The translations under genes were made by a program, and so were the position numbers. From an uncultured Pelagibacteraceae bacterium (GTDB lineage Bacteria; Pseudomonadota; Alphaproteobacteria; Pelagibacterales; Pelagibacteraceae): a stretch of DNA of 33,483 nt. This document shows positions 8,979-16,204 of this stretch, in pieces. Under the pieces are notes generated by a model. It searched no databases, had not been told where the DNA came from, and was given only the letters and a program-made list of their open reading frames with translations. Positions within the stretch are counted from its first letter, which is position 1; every line of letters begins with the position of its first letter. The stretch spans positions 1 through 33,483 of the forward strand of contig CACENB010000010.1 in assembly GCA_902561015.1 (NCBI GenBank), in the 5' to 3' direction.

Positions 8979-10325
8979 ATGAACAAAGTTTTAAAAAATT
9001 CTTGGGCACTATTTTTAGGTATGGGATGTATTATGATGGCTTATGGCTTTCAAGGTTCTCTCTTAGGGGTAAGGGCAGTACAAGAGGAATTCAGTTTAAC
9101 ATCAACAGGTTTCATGATGTCGGGATATTTTGTTGGATATTTTGTAGGTGCAGCAACTATTCCCAAAATTATATCTAGTGTCGGACACATCAGAGTTTTT
9201 GCCGCATTTGCATCATTGTCATCTTTGGTCATTTTAATACATTCGATTATTGTCAATCCTCTAGTGTGGTTTTTTTTAAGAGCTCTCACTGGGATAAGTA
9301 TGGTTTGTATCTACACTGTTGCTGAGAGCTGGCTTAACGATAGATCAAGTAACAAAAATAGAGGAAGTGTATTATCCATCTATATGGTCATACTTTATGG
9401 AACAATGGGAATTGGGATGTTTTTACTAAACTTTAGTAGCCCTCTAAATTTCCAGCCTTTTATTCTAGTTTCTGTAATTACATCAGTTGCTCTAATTCCT
9501 ATTTTGCTAACTAAAAAGAAACCACCAACATTTAAAAGAATTAAAGTTATGACACTCAAAGATCTCTATGAATCGTCCCCTTTTGGAATGGTAAGTTCTT
9601 TTTTTTACGGAACTATACAGGCTGCACTTTTTACCCTATTAGCCGTTTACGCGACCTCAATGAATTTTACAATATTAGAAATTTCAATTGTAACATTTCT
9701 GTTGGCTATATCTGGAGCTATTTCTCAATTTCCAGTAGGAAAAATATCAGATATGTATGACCGACGAAAAGTAATAGTTTTTTCTAGTTTTGGTGCGGCA
9801 GCTTTTGCAATTTTTACAATTTTAGTTACTAGACAGATGTATTTACCAGGTGAGCTTGCAACAAGTAAAACCTGGTTCTATATTTTTTTGGTTCTTTTTT
9901 CATTTTGTAGTTTGCCAATGTTTTCTTTAATTTTAGCCCACACTAATGATTTTATTCCAAAAGAAAAATTTGTAGCTGCCGGCGCAGGTCTTCAATTTGT
10001 ATTTGGTTTAGGTGCGATGAGTGGTCCGTTTTTATGTTCAATATTTATGGATTTAGTTGGTCCAAATGGATTTTTTGTTTTTTTATTTTTTTTTCATTCA
10101 ATAATTGGTTTTTTTGGCATGCACAGAATGAAAGTAAGAAAAACTGTTGAAAATCCTGACTCTCAATTTGTAGCAATGCCCCAAACAATTACGCCAGCTG
10201 GAATTGAACTTAATCCTTCGACAGAACACATTGAAGAGCCTTATTCTGATAAGGTTAAGGAGATACTTGAGAGAAAAGGTGTAAAATATAAAAAAGAGGA
10301 TGAACAGGTTAAAACAGATAATTAA
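8979..10325 (+). CDS. MFS transporter (YcaD-like)
   Basis: A 448-residue major facilitator with twelve predicted helices and a hydrophilic C-terminal tail of about 60 residues. The N-terminal half resembles the YcaD group of MFS proteins: GSLLGVRAVQEEFSLTSTGFMMSGYFVGYF, split here as GSLLGVRAVQEEF and GYFVGYFVGA, followed by FLRALTGISMVCIYTVAESW. The conserved loop between helices 8 and 9 is PVGKISDMYDRRKVIV. The substrate is unknown. The tail (from about residue 385) carries Pro, Glu and Lys and ends in a short charged segment, which is longer than usual. A putative promoter lies just upstream, and 115 bases of AT-rich spacer follow before the coiled-coil gene, so this is probably a single-gene unit. 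Confidence 0.85.
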   Translation: MNKVLKNSWALFLGMGCIMMAYGFQGSLLGVRAVQEEFSLTSTGFMMSGYFVGYFVGAATIPKIISSVGHIRVFAAFASLSSLVILIHSIIVNPLVWFFLRALTGISMVCIYTVAESWLNDRSSNKNRGSVLSIYMVILYGTMGIGMFLLNFSSPLNFQPFILVSVITSVALIPILLTKKKPPTFKRIKVMTLKDLYESSPFGMVSSFFYGTIQAALFTLLAVYATSMNFTILEISIVTFLLAISGAISQFPVGKISDMYDRRKVIVFSSFGAAAFAIFTILVTRQMYLPGELATSKTWFYIFLVLFSFCSLPMFSLILAHTNDFIPKEKFVAAGAGLQFVFGLGAMSGPFLCSIFMDLVGPNGFFVFLFFFHSIIGFFGMHRMKVRKTVENPDSQFVAMPQTITPAGIELNPSTEHIEEPYSDKVKEILERKGVKYKKEDEQVKTDN

Positions 10326-10440
10326 CTTATTTAATTATCTCTCACAGGTTGTAACTTTTAAAACCCAATTTTAATCAATTTTTTTTAAAAATTTTTATTG
10401 AATAATAATTATTTCTCTAGTGAAATAATGTTTTTATAAA

Positions 10441-11172
10441 ATGAAAACAAAAAAAAAGTCGCGAACTAGAGTAAGTAAAGAAAAGCATGGACTATCAAAG
10501 CTTGCTTCCTTTACTACAAAATCTATTGCCTCTGCAATATCAAATTATAAAAAGAATAAAGAACAAAGTAAAATTAAGGCAATAAAATTACAAAAACTTG
10601 AGGAAAGAAATTCTTTTTTTAAAGAAAAAAAAGAGTTAAAAATTTGGGAAGACAAACTAATCAAAGAAAATAATAAACTAAAAGCAACTGAAGATGAATT
10701 AAGATTAAAAGAAAAAGAAATAAAGTTAAAAGATGAAAAACAAAAGGTTGAGAGTGAAAGATTAGTTAGAAAAGATGAAGAATTAGTTCTGGTAGCAAAA
10801 GAATTGAGAGAAAAAGAAAAAAAATTAAAAATACGAGAAGAGGAACAAAATAGAAAAGATATTGACTTAAAAGTAAGAGAAGATGAACTATATCAAAGAG
10901 ATCTTAGAGAACAAAGACGTAAAAATAGAGAATTAAAAAGATTAAAAGAAGAGCAAGATAAAGAAAAAGAAATTGAATATATAAAAATTAGAGAGTGGGA
11001 AGAAAAATTTGATAAAGATCAAAAACTTAAAGAACAAGAGGAAATGAGAAGAGAACAAAAATTAATACAAAAAGAGATGGAAAGACGTGCTAAATTTGAC
11101 AATATAAATAATACGGAAAGTTCTTTAAGCCAGTTGGAAAAATTCAGTATCGACAAATCGAAAAAAAACTAG
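10441..11172 (+). CDS. Highly charged coiled-coil protein, unknown function
   Basis: I do not recognise a family. The 243-residue product has a short basic N-terminus (MKTKKKSRTRVSKEK), a small segment containing LSKLASFTTKSIASAISNY, and then about 160 residues made almost only of Lys, Glu, Arg, Asp, Gln and Leu. Segments such as LKATEDELRLKEKE, LREKEKKLKIREEE and LKVREDELYQRD repeat with heptad-like spacing, so a long coiled coil or single alpha helix is likely. There is no signal peptide or membrane segment. It has its own spacer upstream and ends 7 bases before the convergent amidinotransferase gene. The basic start could bind nucleic acid or membrane, but that is speculation. Consistent codon phase and a clean start and stop support a real gene. 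Confidence 0.7.
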   Translation: MKTKKKSRTRVSKEKHGLSKLASFTTKSIASAISNYKKNKEQSKIKAIKLQKLEERNSFFKEKKELKIWEDKLIKENNKLKATEDELRLKEKEIKLKDEKQKVESERLVRKDEELVLVAKELREKEKKLKIREEEQNRKDIDLKVREDELYQRDLREQRRKNRELKRLKEEQDKEKEIEYIKIREWEEKFDKDQKLKEQEEMRREQKLIQKEMERRAKFDNINNTESSLSQLEKFSIDKSKKN

Positions 11173-11179
11173 AAAAAGA

Positions 11180-12304
11180 TTAATTCCCTTGTTGTTTTGG
11201 AAAGTAATCTTCCAAATCTCCTTCTCTAAATACATCTGCTGTACTACAATGAAGCCCACCCCCAAAGGCATATGCATCTCTTAAATCAATCGGAATAACT
11301 TCCATCCCTAATTTATCAAGTTGCTCTGCTTGATATTTTTCACTTTTTTCAACGCAAACTGTTTTTGGATCTAAAACTAGTACATTCATTGATAGCCAAA
11401 CTGAAGAATAACAAAGAGGTGGTGGTTCATTGTGTGCTGGTTGAGCAGCATCAATTATTTCCCATCCATTTTTCTCAAAAAGTTTTCTTTGTTCCTTTGG
11501 TAATCTTCTTTGTGGGTTATTAATTATTAATCCTTCTTTAATGGGAGTAAAAGTAGCATCTATATGTATTGGATATGGGTCCCCTGGAAAATTTACGGCG
11601 TGAACTCGATGGTCTTTATAATGTCTTTTTAACCAATCTATTCCTTTTAGATTTGTGGTAAAACCATGTTGAACAATTAAATCTTTTCCAAACCTTAATA
11701 CATCTGCTGCATCAAATAAAGGTTCCTCTTCTGTAGTTACAAAAAATTTTTCTTCAGTCCATTTAAGTCTTTTTTGTATGCCAATTTTTTCTGATAAATA
11801 ATCTTTTCTATAATCAGCGTCAGTCAGTCTTGGTTTAGGAGCAGACTCATGTCTCATATTAAGATCTTCCTCATAATACTTTTTTAAAAGAGGTCGATAA
11901 CATAAATATTCAAACCATCTACATCTATAGCTCATCGTAGCTTCTAAGATTTCATTTCCTACTGTAAGGAGGACATCTCTTGGAGGCATACAACCAAACA
12001 TTGTTTCTGCTTTCCAATCTGGTGTAGAAATTTTTTGGTTAAAATTAATTGGTTCTGGTCTATCGACTTTGATACCTCTTTTTTCTAAGACATTTGAAAA
12101 ATTGTCTAAAAGTTCATTTGCTTTGTCGACAGTATCTTTTGTTCTTGGACCAAATTTTCCTTTCATGTCCGAGTCCTCTGGAACTTTTGCATCTAAAGCA
12201 GGTTCAGGTGCAGGTATACAAGTACCATCTGCCCTACCCACTATTACATGTTTTAGTGGATCCCATTCATTCCAACTATTTACTATTGTGTTTTTTTTAA
12301 CCAT
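11180..12304 (-). CDS. Amidinotransferase of the arginine:glycine amidinotransferase family
   Basis: A 374-residue member of the AGAT family, which moves the amidino group of arginine to an amine acceptor, releasing ornithine. It aligns by eye along its whole length with animal glycine amidinotransferase: NEWDPLKHVIVGRADG at the start, PRDVLLTVGNEILEA, EPLFDAADVLRFGKD, IHIDATFTPI, WLSMNVLVLD and GGGLHCSTAD at the end. The catalytic triad is present: Asp201, His247 and Cys353. The two positions before His that shape the acceptor site are Tyr244 and Ile246, where the human enzyme has Asn300 and Met302, so glycine is not certain as acceptor. It follows a DMT permease on the same strand with 45 bases between them. 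No creatine-forming methyltransferase is seen. Confidence 0.88.
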   Translation of the reverse strand: MVKKNTIVNSWNEWDPLKHVIVGRADGTCIPAPEPALDAKVPEDSDMKGKFGPRTKDTVDKANELLDNFSNVLEKRGIKVDRPEPINFNQKISTPDWKAETMFGCMPPRDVLLTVGNEILEATMSYRCRWFEYLCYRPLLKKYYEEDLNMRHESAPKPRLTDADYRKDYLSEKIGIQKRLKWTEEKFFVTTEEEPLFDAADVLRFGKDLIVQHGFTTNLKGIDWLKRHYKDHRVHAVNFPGDPYPIHIDATFTPIKEGLIINNPQRRLPKEQRKLFEKNGWEIIDAAQPAHNEPPPLCYSSVWLSMNVLVLDPKTVCVEKSEKYQAEQLDKLGMEVIPIDLRDAYAFGGGLHCSTADVFREGDLEDYFPKQQGN

Positions 12305-12349
12305 TTCATCTGATAACTAGTGATATAATTTTTTTTTTTCAATGAAATT

Positions 12350-13255
12350 TTAATTTAATGCTATGTGTCTCTTATTCCATCTCATTATTAAACTATAATA
12401 AAAAAGGGAGATAAAAAGAAAAAATCCACCAACTATTGTGTTTGTATTAGGCACCTCATTAATTCCAAATAAAGGAAGCCATACCCAAAAAATTCCACCA
12501 ATTACTTCAGTCAATGATAATAAAGTTAATTCTGCTGCAGGAATTGCTTTTGATCCGATTGCATATAAAATCATTCCCATACACACCAAAGTTCCATGAA
12601 GAGAGAACAATGATGAGTTATAACTCGTTGAAAAAAACGGTTGGTTTTTGAGTAATATTACCGAAGCAGCTAAAACAAAACAAAACAAACCAGCAATAGC
12701 TACTGTAGTAAACTTAGGAGTTTCTTTTCTCCATCTCAAAGTCACAGAAAATATTGAAAAGCCAATAGATGAGGTAATGCCAAAAATAAATCCAACAATC
12801 GAATTTTTTTCATTATTTCCAAAAGCCATAATTATAATTCCTATTGTTGCAATTAATATTGAAATCCATACATTTAAGCTAATTTTTTCCTTTAAAAAGA
12901 GAAATGCAAGTAAAGCAGTAAAAAAAGGCATTGCAGCTAAACATAATAAAGTGATTGCTGCACTAGTATTTGTAATTGAGTATATAAATGAAATCATGGC
13001 CACACCTAACCCACAACCACCAATTATTCCAGATTTACCCACTTTTTTATAATTCTTGTAAAAATTTAGACCTTCCTCAAAATATAAATAAAGATTTAAA
13101 AGAATAAAAATCGTTAAACCTCTTCCAAAAATATACTGCCACGGTACTAGATTGGGATCATCCATATATCTTACTACTAAAGGACCAAATGACCAGATAA
13201 GACCAGCAAATAATACTATTGGTACTGCTATTTTTTCATTTTTAAGTTCTATCAT
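12350..13255 (-). CDS. DMT-superfamily (EamA) permease, before the amidinotransferase
   Basis: A 301-residue transporter-like membrane protein with about ten helices in two EamA repeats. The recognisable parts are VPWQYIFGRGLTIFILL after the first helix, SITNTSAAITLLCLAAMPFFTA with LLAFLFLKEKIS, and ELTLLSLTEVIGGIFWVWLP in the second repeat. It is a distant paralogue of the permeases at 8062 and 29546. It lies upstream of the amidinotransferase on the same strand, with 45 bases between them and no obvious hairpin, so the two may form one transcript and the permease may move the amidinotransferase substrate or product. That link is inference. Upstream is a 141-base divergent spacer shared with the SufU-like gene. 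Confidence 0.85.
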   Translation of the reverse strand: MIELKNEKIAVPIVLFAGLIWSFGPLVVRYMDDPNLVPWQYIFGRGLTIFILLNLYLYFEEGLNFYKNYKKVGKSGIIGGCGLGVAMISFIYSITNTSAAITLLCLAAMPFFTALLAFLFLKEKISLNVWISILIATIGIIIMAFGNNEKNSIVGFIFGITSSIGFSIFSVTLRWRKETPKFTTVAIAGLFCFVLAASVILLKNQPFFSTSYNSSLFSLHGTLVCMGMILYAIGSKAIPAAELTLLSLTEVIGGIFWVWLPLFGINEVPNTNTIVGGFFLFISLFYYSLIMRWNKRHIALN

Positions 13256-13376
13256 TTATCAGTATTTAATTCTAATTTATTTCAACTACAACAAAAATAG
13301 ATATTGTGGAAAAAGAATTTTTTCTATTATTGTTGTTTTTTTTATATTTAGAGACCCAGCTGCAAGATTTATAGTT

Positions 13377-13382
13377 TATAAT
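13377..13382 (+). promoter_or_regulatory. Putative -10 box for the SufU-like gene
   Basis: A perfect TATAAT lies 14 bases before the ATG at 13397, implying a leader of under 10 bases. No convincing -35 box is seen at the right distance. The rest of the 141-base divergent spacer (13256-13396) is AT-rich with no other structure I can support. Confidence 0.3.
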
Positions 13383-13396
13383 GTATATATAAATAT

Positions 13397-13795
13397 ATGA
13401 ATTTAGAAATAGTTAATATTGCAGCTGACACAAAAAATAATAAAGATATTAAGAATCATACTCACTTTATAAAATTAAAAAACTCTGTATGTGGAGACGA
13501 AATTAAACTGAAGCTAATAATAAATGGAGATAAAATAACTAATATTGGTTATCAAACAGAATCTTGCATATATTGCCAAGCATCTGCAAGTTTACTATCA
13601 AAAATTTCTATGAACAGTAAAAGAGTTAAAATTATGAAATTATGTGATGAAGCAAAATCATTTTTTAATAAAGATGAAAAAAATTTAAATAAAAATTTGA
13701 AACTATTTTCAAAATTATTTGTAAAAGAGAATCTTTCTCGAAAAGATTGTATATTATTACCTTTTAAAGCTATGGAAAAGATAGTATCAAATTAA
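13397..13795 (+). CDS. SufU/IscU-like iron-sulfur cluster scaffold protein
   Basis: A 132-residue protein of the NifU-N/IscU family, on which Fe-S clusters are assembled before transfer to target enzymes. The three ligand cysteines are in place: SVCGDEIKLKL (Cys32), ESCIYCQASASLLSK (first or second Cys of the pair) and RKDCILLPFKAM. The ASAS segment after the second site and the C-terminal Cys-x-LLPF are typical of SufU and of the small scaffold of alphaproteobacterial SUF loci. The protein is short and Lys/Asn-rich in its middle. No sufBCD, sufS or iscS is in the window, so it stands apart from a complete assembly operon. It is followed 4 bases later by the HPP gene. Scaffold function is likely, but a zinc-dependent sulfur-transfer role like that of Bacillus SufU cannot be excluded. 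Confidence 0.78.
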   Translation: MNLEIVNIAADTKNNKDIKNHTHFIKLKNSVCGDEIKLKLIINGDKITNIGYQTESCIYCQASASLLSKISMNSKRVKIMKLCDEAKSFFNKDEKNLNKNLKLFSKLFVKENLSRKDCILLPFKAMEKIVSN

Positions 13796-13799
13796 GTTT

Positions 13800-14264
13800 A
13801 TGGGTGATATCAAAAAATCTTTTTTAGCTGGCTTATTTTCAATAATTACAATCGGAATACTTACTGGACTCACTTACAAAACTGAATTAGGTATTTTTTT
13901 ACTAGCCTCTTTTGGATCATCCATGGTTTTGTTATATGGATATCCTGAAAGTCCATTCGCTCAACCAAAAAATGTTTTTTTTGGACACTTCACAACTACT
14001 TTGGTGGGATTATTTTTTTTGTATCTAATCCCGCTTCCAATATTTTTAACAATCCCTTTAGCTGTAGGTTTGGGAGTTGGCTTAATGATATTGTTTAATG
14101 TTACTCATCCACCAGCGGGAGGAAACCCAATTATTGTTATAATTGGTAGTGTCTCACTTGATTATCTTTTAAGCCCAGTGATAACTGGCTCAGTGATAAT
14201 TATTGTTTTTGCGATAGTAATCAATCGTCTTATTTTAAAAAAAATATACCCAAGTAAAAAATAA
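13800..14264 (+). CDS. HPP family membrane protein
   Basis: A 154-residue integral membrane protein with four to five helices. The family name motif is visible as THPPAGGNPIIVIIG at about residues 101-115, together with LASFGSSMVLLYGYPESPFAQP near the N-terminus, broken here as LASFGSSMVLLYG and PESPFAQPKN, and the GHFTTTLVG segment. Some cyanobacterial and plastid HPP proteins have been linked to nitrite transport; for bacterial members the role is mostly unknown, so no substrate is claimed. It starts 4 bases after the SufU-like gene and ends 69 bases before the formate dehydrogenase start, which has its own strong ribosome binding site. Confidence 0.82.
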   Translation: MGDIKKSFLAGLFSIITIGILTGLTYKTELGIFLLASFGSSMVLLYGYPESPFAQPKNVFFGHFTTTLVGLFFLYLIPLPIFLTIPLAVGLGVGLMILFNVTHPPAGGNPIIVIIGSVSLDYLLSPVITGSVIIIVFAIVINRLILKKIYPSKK

Positions 14265-14322
14265 TTTATTTGCTTGATCCTTGAAAATAGGGTTAGATGT
14301 AGCAATTTAATTTTTAATTACA

Positions 14323-14328
14323 GAGGAG
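14323..14328 (+). promoter_or_regulatory. Strong ribosome binding site deciding the formate dehydrogenase start
   Basis: GAGGAG at 14323-14328 is placed 5 bases before the ATG at 14334, one of the clearest Shine-Dalgarno sequences in the window. It favours this ATG over an in-frame upstream start at 14274, which would add 20 residues absent from known homologues. Confidence 0.75.
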
Positions 14329-14333
14329 ATTTA

Positions 14334-15533
14334 ATGAAAATATTATGCATATTGTATGATGATCCAAAAGGAGGGATGCCAAAATCCTACGCTTTATCAG
14401 AACTTCCAAAAATAGATAAGTATCCGGATGGTATGACACTTCCTTCACCTAAAGGAAGAGATTATACACCAGGTCAATTACTAGGATGTGTTTCTGGTGA
14501 ACTAGGTTTAAGAAAATTTTTAGAAAGTAACGGACATGAATTTGTTGTTACAAATAGTAAAGATGGAGATGGTTGTGAAGCTGATAAACATATAGTTGAT
14601 GCAGATATCGTTATATCTCAACCCTTTTTTCCTTACTACTTAACTAAAGAAAGAATAGCTAAGGCCAAAAATTTAAAGATGGCAATAACAGCTGGAATTG
14701 GATCAGACCACGTTGACTTACAAGCAGCAATGGATAACAAAATTGACGTTGTTGAAGTAACTTATTGTAATTCAAGATCAGTTGCTGAGCATATTGTGAT
14801 GATGATTGTGTCTATGGTTAGAGATTATCATAACCAACACAGAATCGTAAATGAAGGTGGTTGGAATATTGCTGATGCTGTTCAAAGATCTTATGATGTT
14901 GAAGGTATGCATATTGGTACTGTTGCAGCTGGAAGAATAGGATTAGATGCGTTACGAAAAATGAAACCATTTGATACGCATTTGCATTATTTTGATAGAC
15001 ACAGATTACCTGATAGTGTTGAAAAAGAACTTAATTTAACATTTCACGAAACTGTAGAGTCAATGGTTAAAGTTTGTGACGTTGTAACAATCAATTGTCC
15101 GCTTCACCCAGAGACAGAAAACCTATTTGATGATGCTATGATAAGCAAAATGAAAAAAGGTGCCTATATTGTCAACACAGCTAGAGGAAAAATTTGTAAT
15201 CGAGATGCAATTGCAAAAGCTTTGAAAAGTGGTCAACTAAGTGGGTATGCTGGTGATGTATGGTTTCCTCAACCTGCACCGAATGATCACGTGTGGAGAA
15301 CTATGCCAAACCACGGTATGACACCTCATACTTCTGGTACATCTTTAACTGCACAATCAAGATATGCAGATGGTGTTAGAGAGATATTAGAATGTTTCTT
15401 CGATGGTAAAGAAATTAGAAATCAGTATTTAATTGTCAAAGATGGTCAGTTAGCTGGTATGGGAGCTCACTCATACAGTAAAGGTTCAGCTACTGGTGGA
15501 TCTGAAGAAGCGGCAAAATACAAAAAAAAATAA
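14334..15533 (+). CDS. fdh: NAD-dependent formate dehydrogenase, single-subunit
   Basis: Oxidises formate to CO2 with reduction of NAD, in the cytoplasm, without metal. The 399-residue protein is a D-2-hydroxyacid-dehydrogenase-fold enzyme very close to the Pseudomonas sp. 101 formate dehydrogenase, with identical key positions: Asn146, the Rossmann loop TVAAGRIG, Asp221 (FDRHRLP, which selects NAD over NADP), Arg284, Gln313 and His332 (TPHTSG). The C-terminus GAHSYSKGSATGGSEEAAK is also characteristic. It has a strong ribosome binding site and a hairpin terminator, so it is probably a single-gene unit that can be highly expressed. In a methyl-compound-using marine cell its likely job is to gain reducing power from formate released by folate-linked one-carbon oxidation, which the glycine cleavage genes downstream also feed. 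Confidence 0.95.
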   Translation: MKILCILYDDPKGGMPKSYALSELPKIDKYPDGMTLPSPKGRDYTPGQLLGCVSGELGLRKFLESNGHEFVVTNSKDGDGCEADKHIVDADIVISQPFFPYYLTKERIAKAKNLKMAITAGIGSDHVDLQAAMDNKIDVVEVTYCNSRSVAEHIVMMIVSMVRDYHNQHRIVNEGGWNIADAVQRSYDVEGMHIGTVAAGRIGLDALRKMKPFDTHLHYFDRHRLPDSVEKELNLTFHETVESMVKVCDVVTINCPLHPETENLFDDAMISKMKKGAYIVNTARGKICNRDAIAKALKSGQLSGYAGDVWFPQPAPNDHVWRTMPNHGMTPHTSGTSLTAQSRYADGVREILECFFDGKEIRNQYLIVKDGQLAGMGAHSYSKGSATGGSEEAAKYKKK

Positions 15534-15546
15534 TTTAAGATAAACT

Positions 15547-15583
15547 ATTAAAGGTAGCCTACTTAAAAGTAGCTACCTTTAAT
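15547..15583 (+). terminator. Hairpin terminator after formate dehydrogenase
   Basis: The arm ATTAAAGGTAGCCTACTT (15547-15564) pairs with AAGTAGCTACCTTTAAT (15567-15583), leaving one unpaired C in the left arm and a tiny A/T loop; the real loop is probably a little wider. It is the strongest inverted repeat seen by eye in the window. The U-tract after the stem is weak (TTTAATATAA), so termination may be partial or the stem may mainly stabilise the 3' end of the message. Confidence 0.7.
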
Positions 15584-15622
15584 ATAATGGACTTATCATA
15601 ACTATTTTGATTATGATATTTA

Positions 15623-16198
15623 ATGAAATATTTTTTAATTATTTTCATAATTCTATTTAATATTAATTTTTCTTATTCAGCACAAAAAGATAAGGCATAT
15701 TTTGCTGGTGGATGTTTTTGGTGTATGGAAGAGTCTTTTGAAAATTTAAGTGGTGTAGAGGAGGTAATTTCAGGCTATTCAGGTGGAGTTACTGAGAACC
15801 CAACATACAAAGAAGTAACATATGGAAATACTGGTCATTTTGAGGTTGTAGAAGTTGTATATAATAAAAAAATTATTTCATATGAGGAATTATTGGAAAA
15901 TTTTTGGATAAATATAGATCCATTTGATTCTTACGGACAGTTTTGTGACAAAGGTTATAGTTACAGATCGGTTGCGTTTTATAAAGATACAAATGAAAAG
16001 AAATTAATAGAAAAAGATGTTAAAGAATTAGAAAAAAGATTTAACAAAAAAGTTGTCACATATATTCGAAGTTTTGAAAAATTTTATAGAGCTGAAGAAT
16101 ATCATCAGGATTTTTATAAAGTTAAGTTAGAGAGATATTTAAGATATAAAAAGGCATGTGGCAGAGAAGAAATTTTAAAAAGAATTTGGAGCCAATAA
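15623..16198 (+). CDS. msrA: Exported peptide methionine (S)-S-oxide reductase
   Basis: MsrA repairs methionine-S-sulfoxide in proteins. The catalytic motif GGCFWCME is at residues 29-36, with Cys31 as nucleophile; YSGG, GNTGHFEVVEV and EEYHQDFY match the family, and Cys174 near the C-terminus is a candidate resolving cysteine. Residues 1-20 form a signal peptide (a lysine, a hydrophobic run, then SYSA before the likely cleavage site), so this version should act in the periplasm rather than the cytoplasm. The gene ends 6 bases before selO and probably shares its transcript. How a periplasmic MsrA is re-reduced here is not shown by the window; no CcdA- or thioredoxin-like partner is adjacent. 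Confidence 0.93.
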   Translation: MKYFLIIFIILFNINFSYSAQKDKAYFAGGCFWCMEESFENLSGVEEVISGYSGGVTENPTYKEVTYGNTGHFEVVEVVYNKKIISYEELLENFWINIDPFDSYGQFCDKGYSYRSVAFYKDTNEKKLIEKDVKELEKRFNKKVVTYIRSFEKFYRAEEYHQDFYKVKLERYLRYKKACGREEILKRIWSQ

Positions 16199-16204
16199 AT
16201 TAAA

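Noticed and set aside
10326..10440. AT-rich spacer with runs such as TTTTTTTTAAAAATTTTT considered as a terminator or promoter
   Set aside because: Only A/T pairing is available and no GC-containing stem or well-spaced -35/-10 pair could be found, so nothing specific is supported.
12648..13052. 134-codon open frame on the plus strand inside the DMT permease gene
   Set aside because: It is a mirror frame of a real EamA gene on the minus strand, with no domain, no ribosome binding site and a composition expected from reverse-reading membrane helices.
14274..14333. Upstream in-frame start for formate dehydrogenase
   Set aside because: The GAGGAG site just before 14334 and alignment with known formate dehydrogenases both favour 14334.
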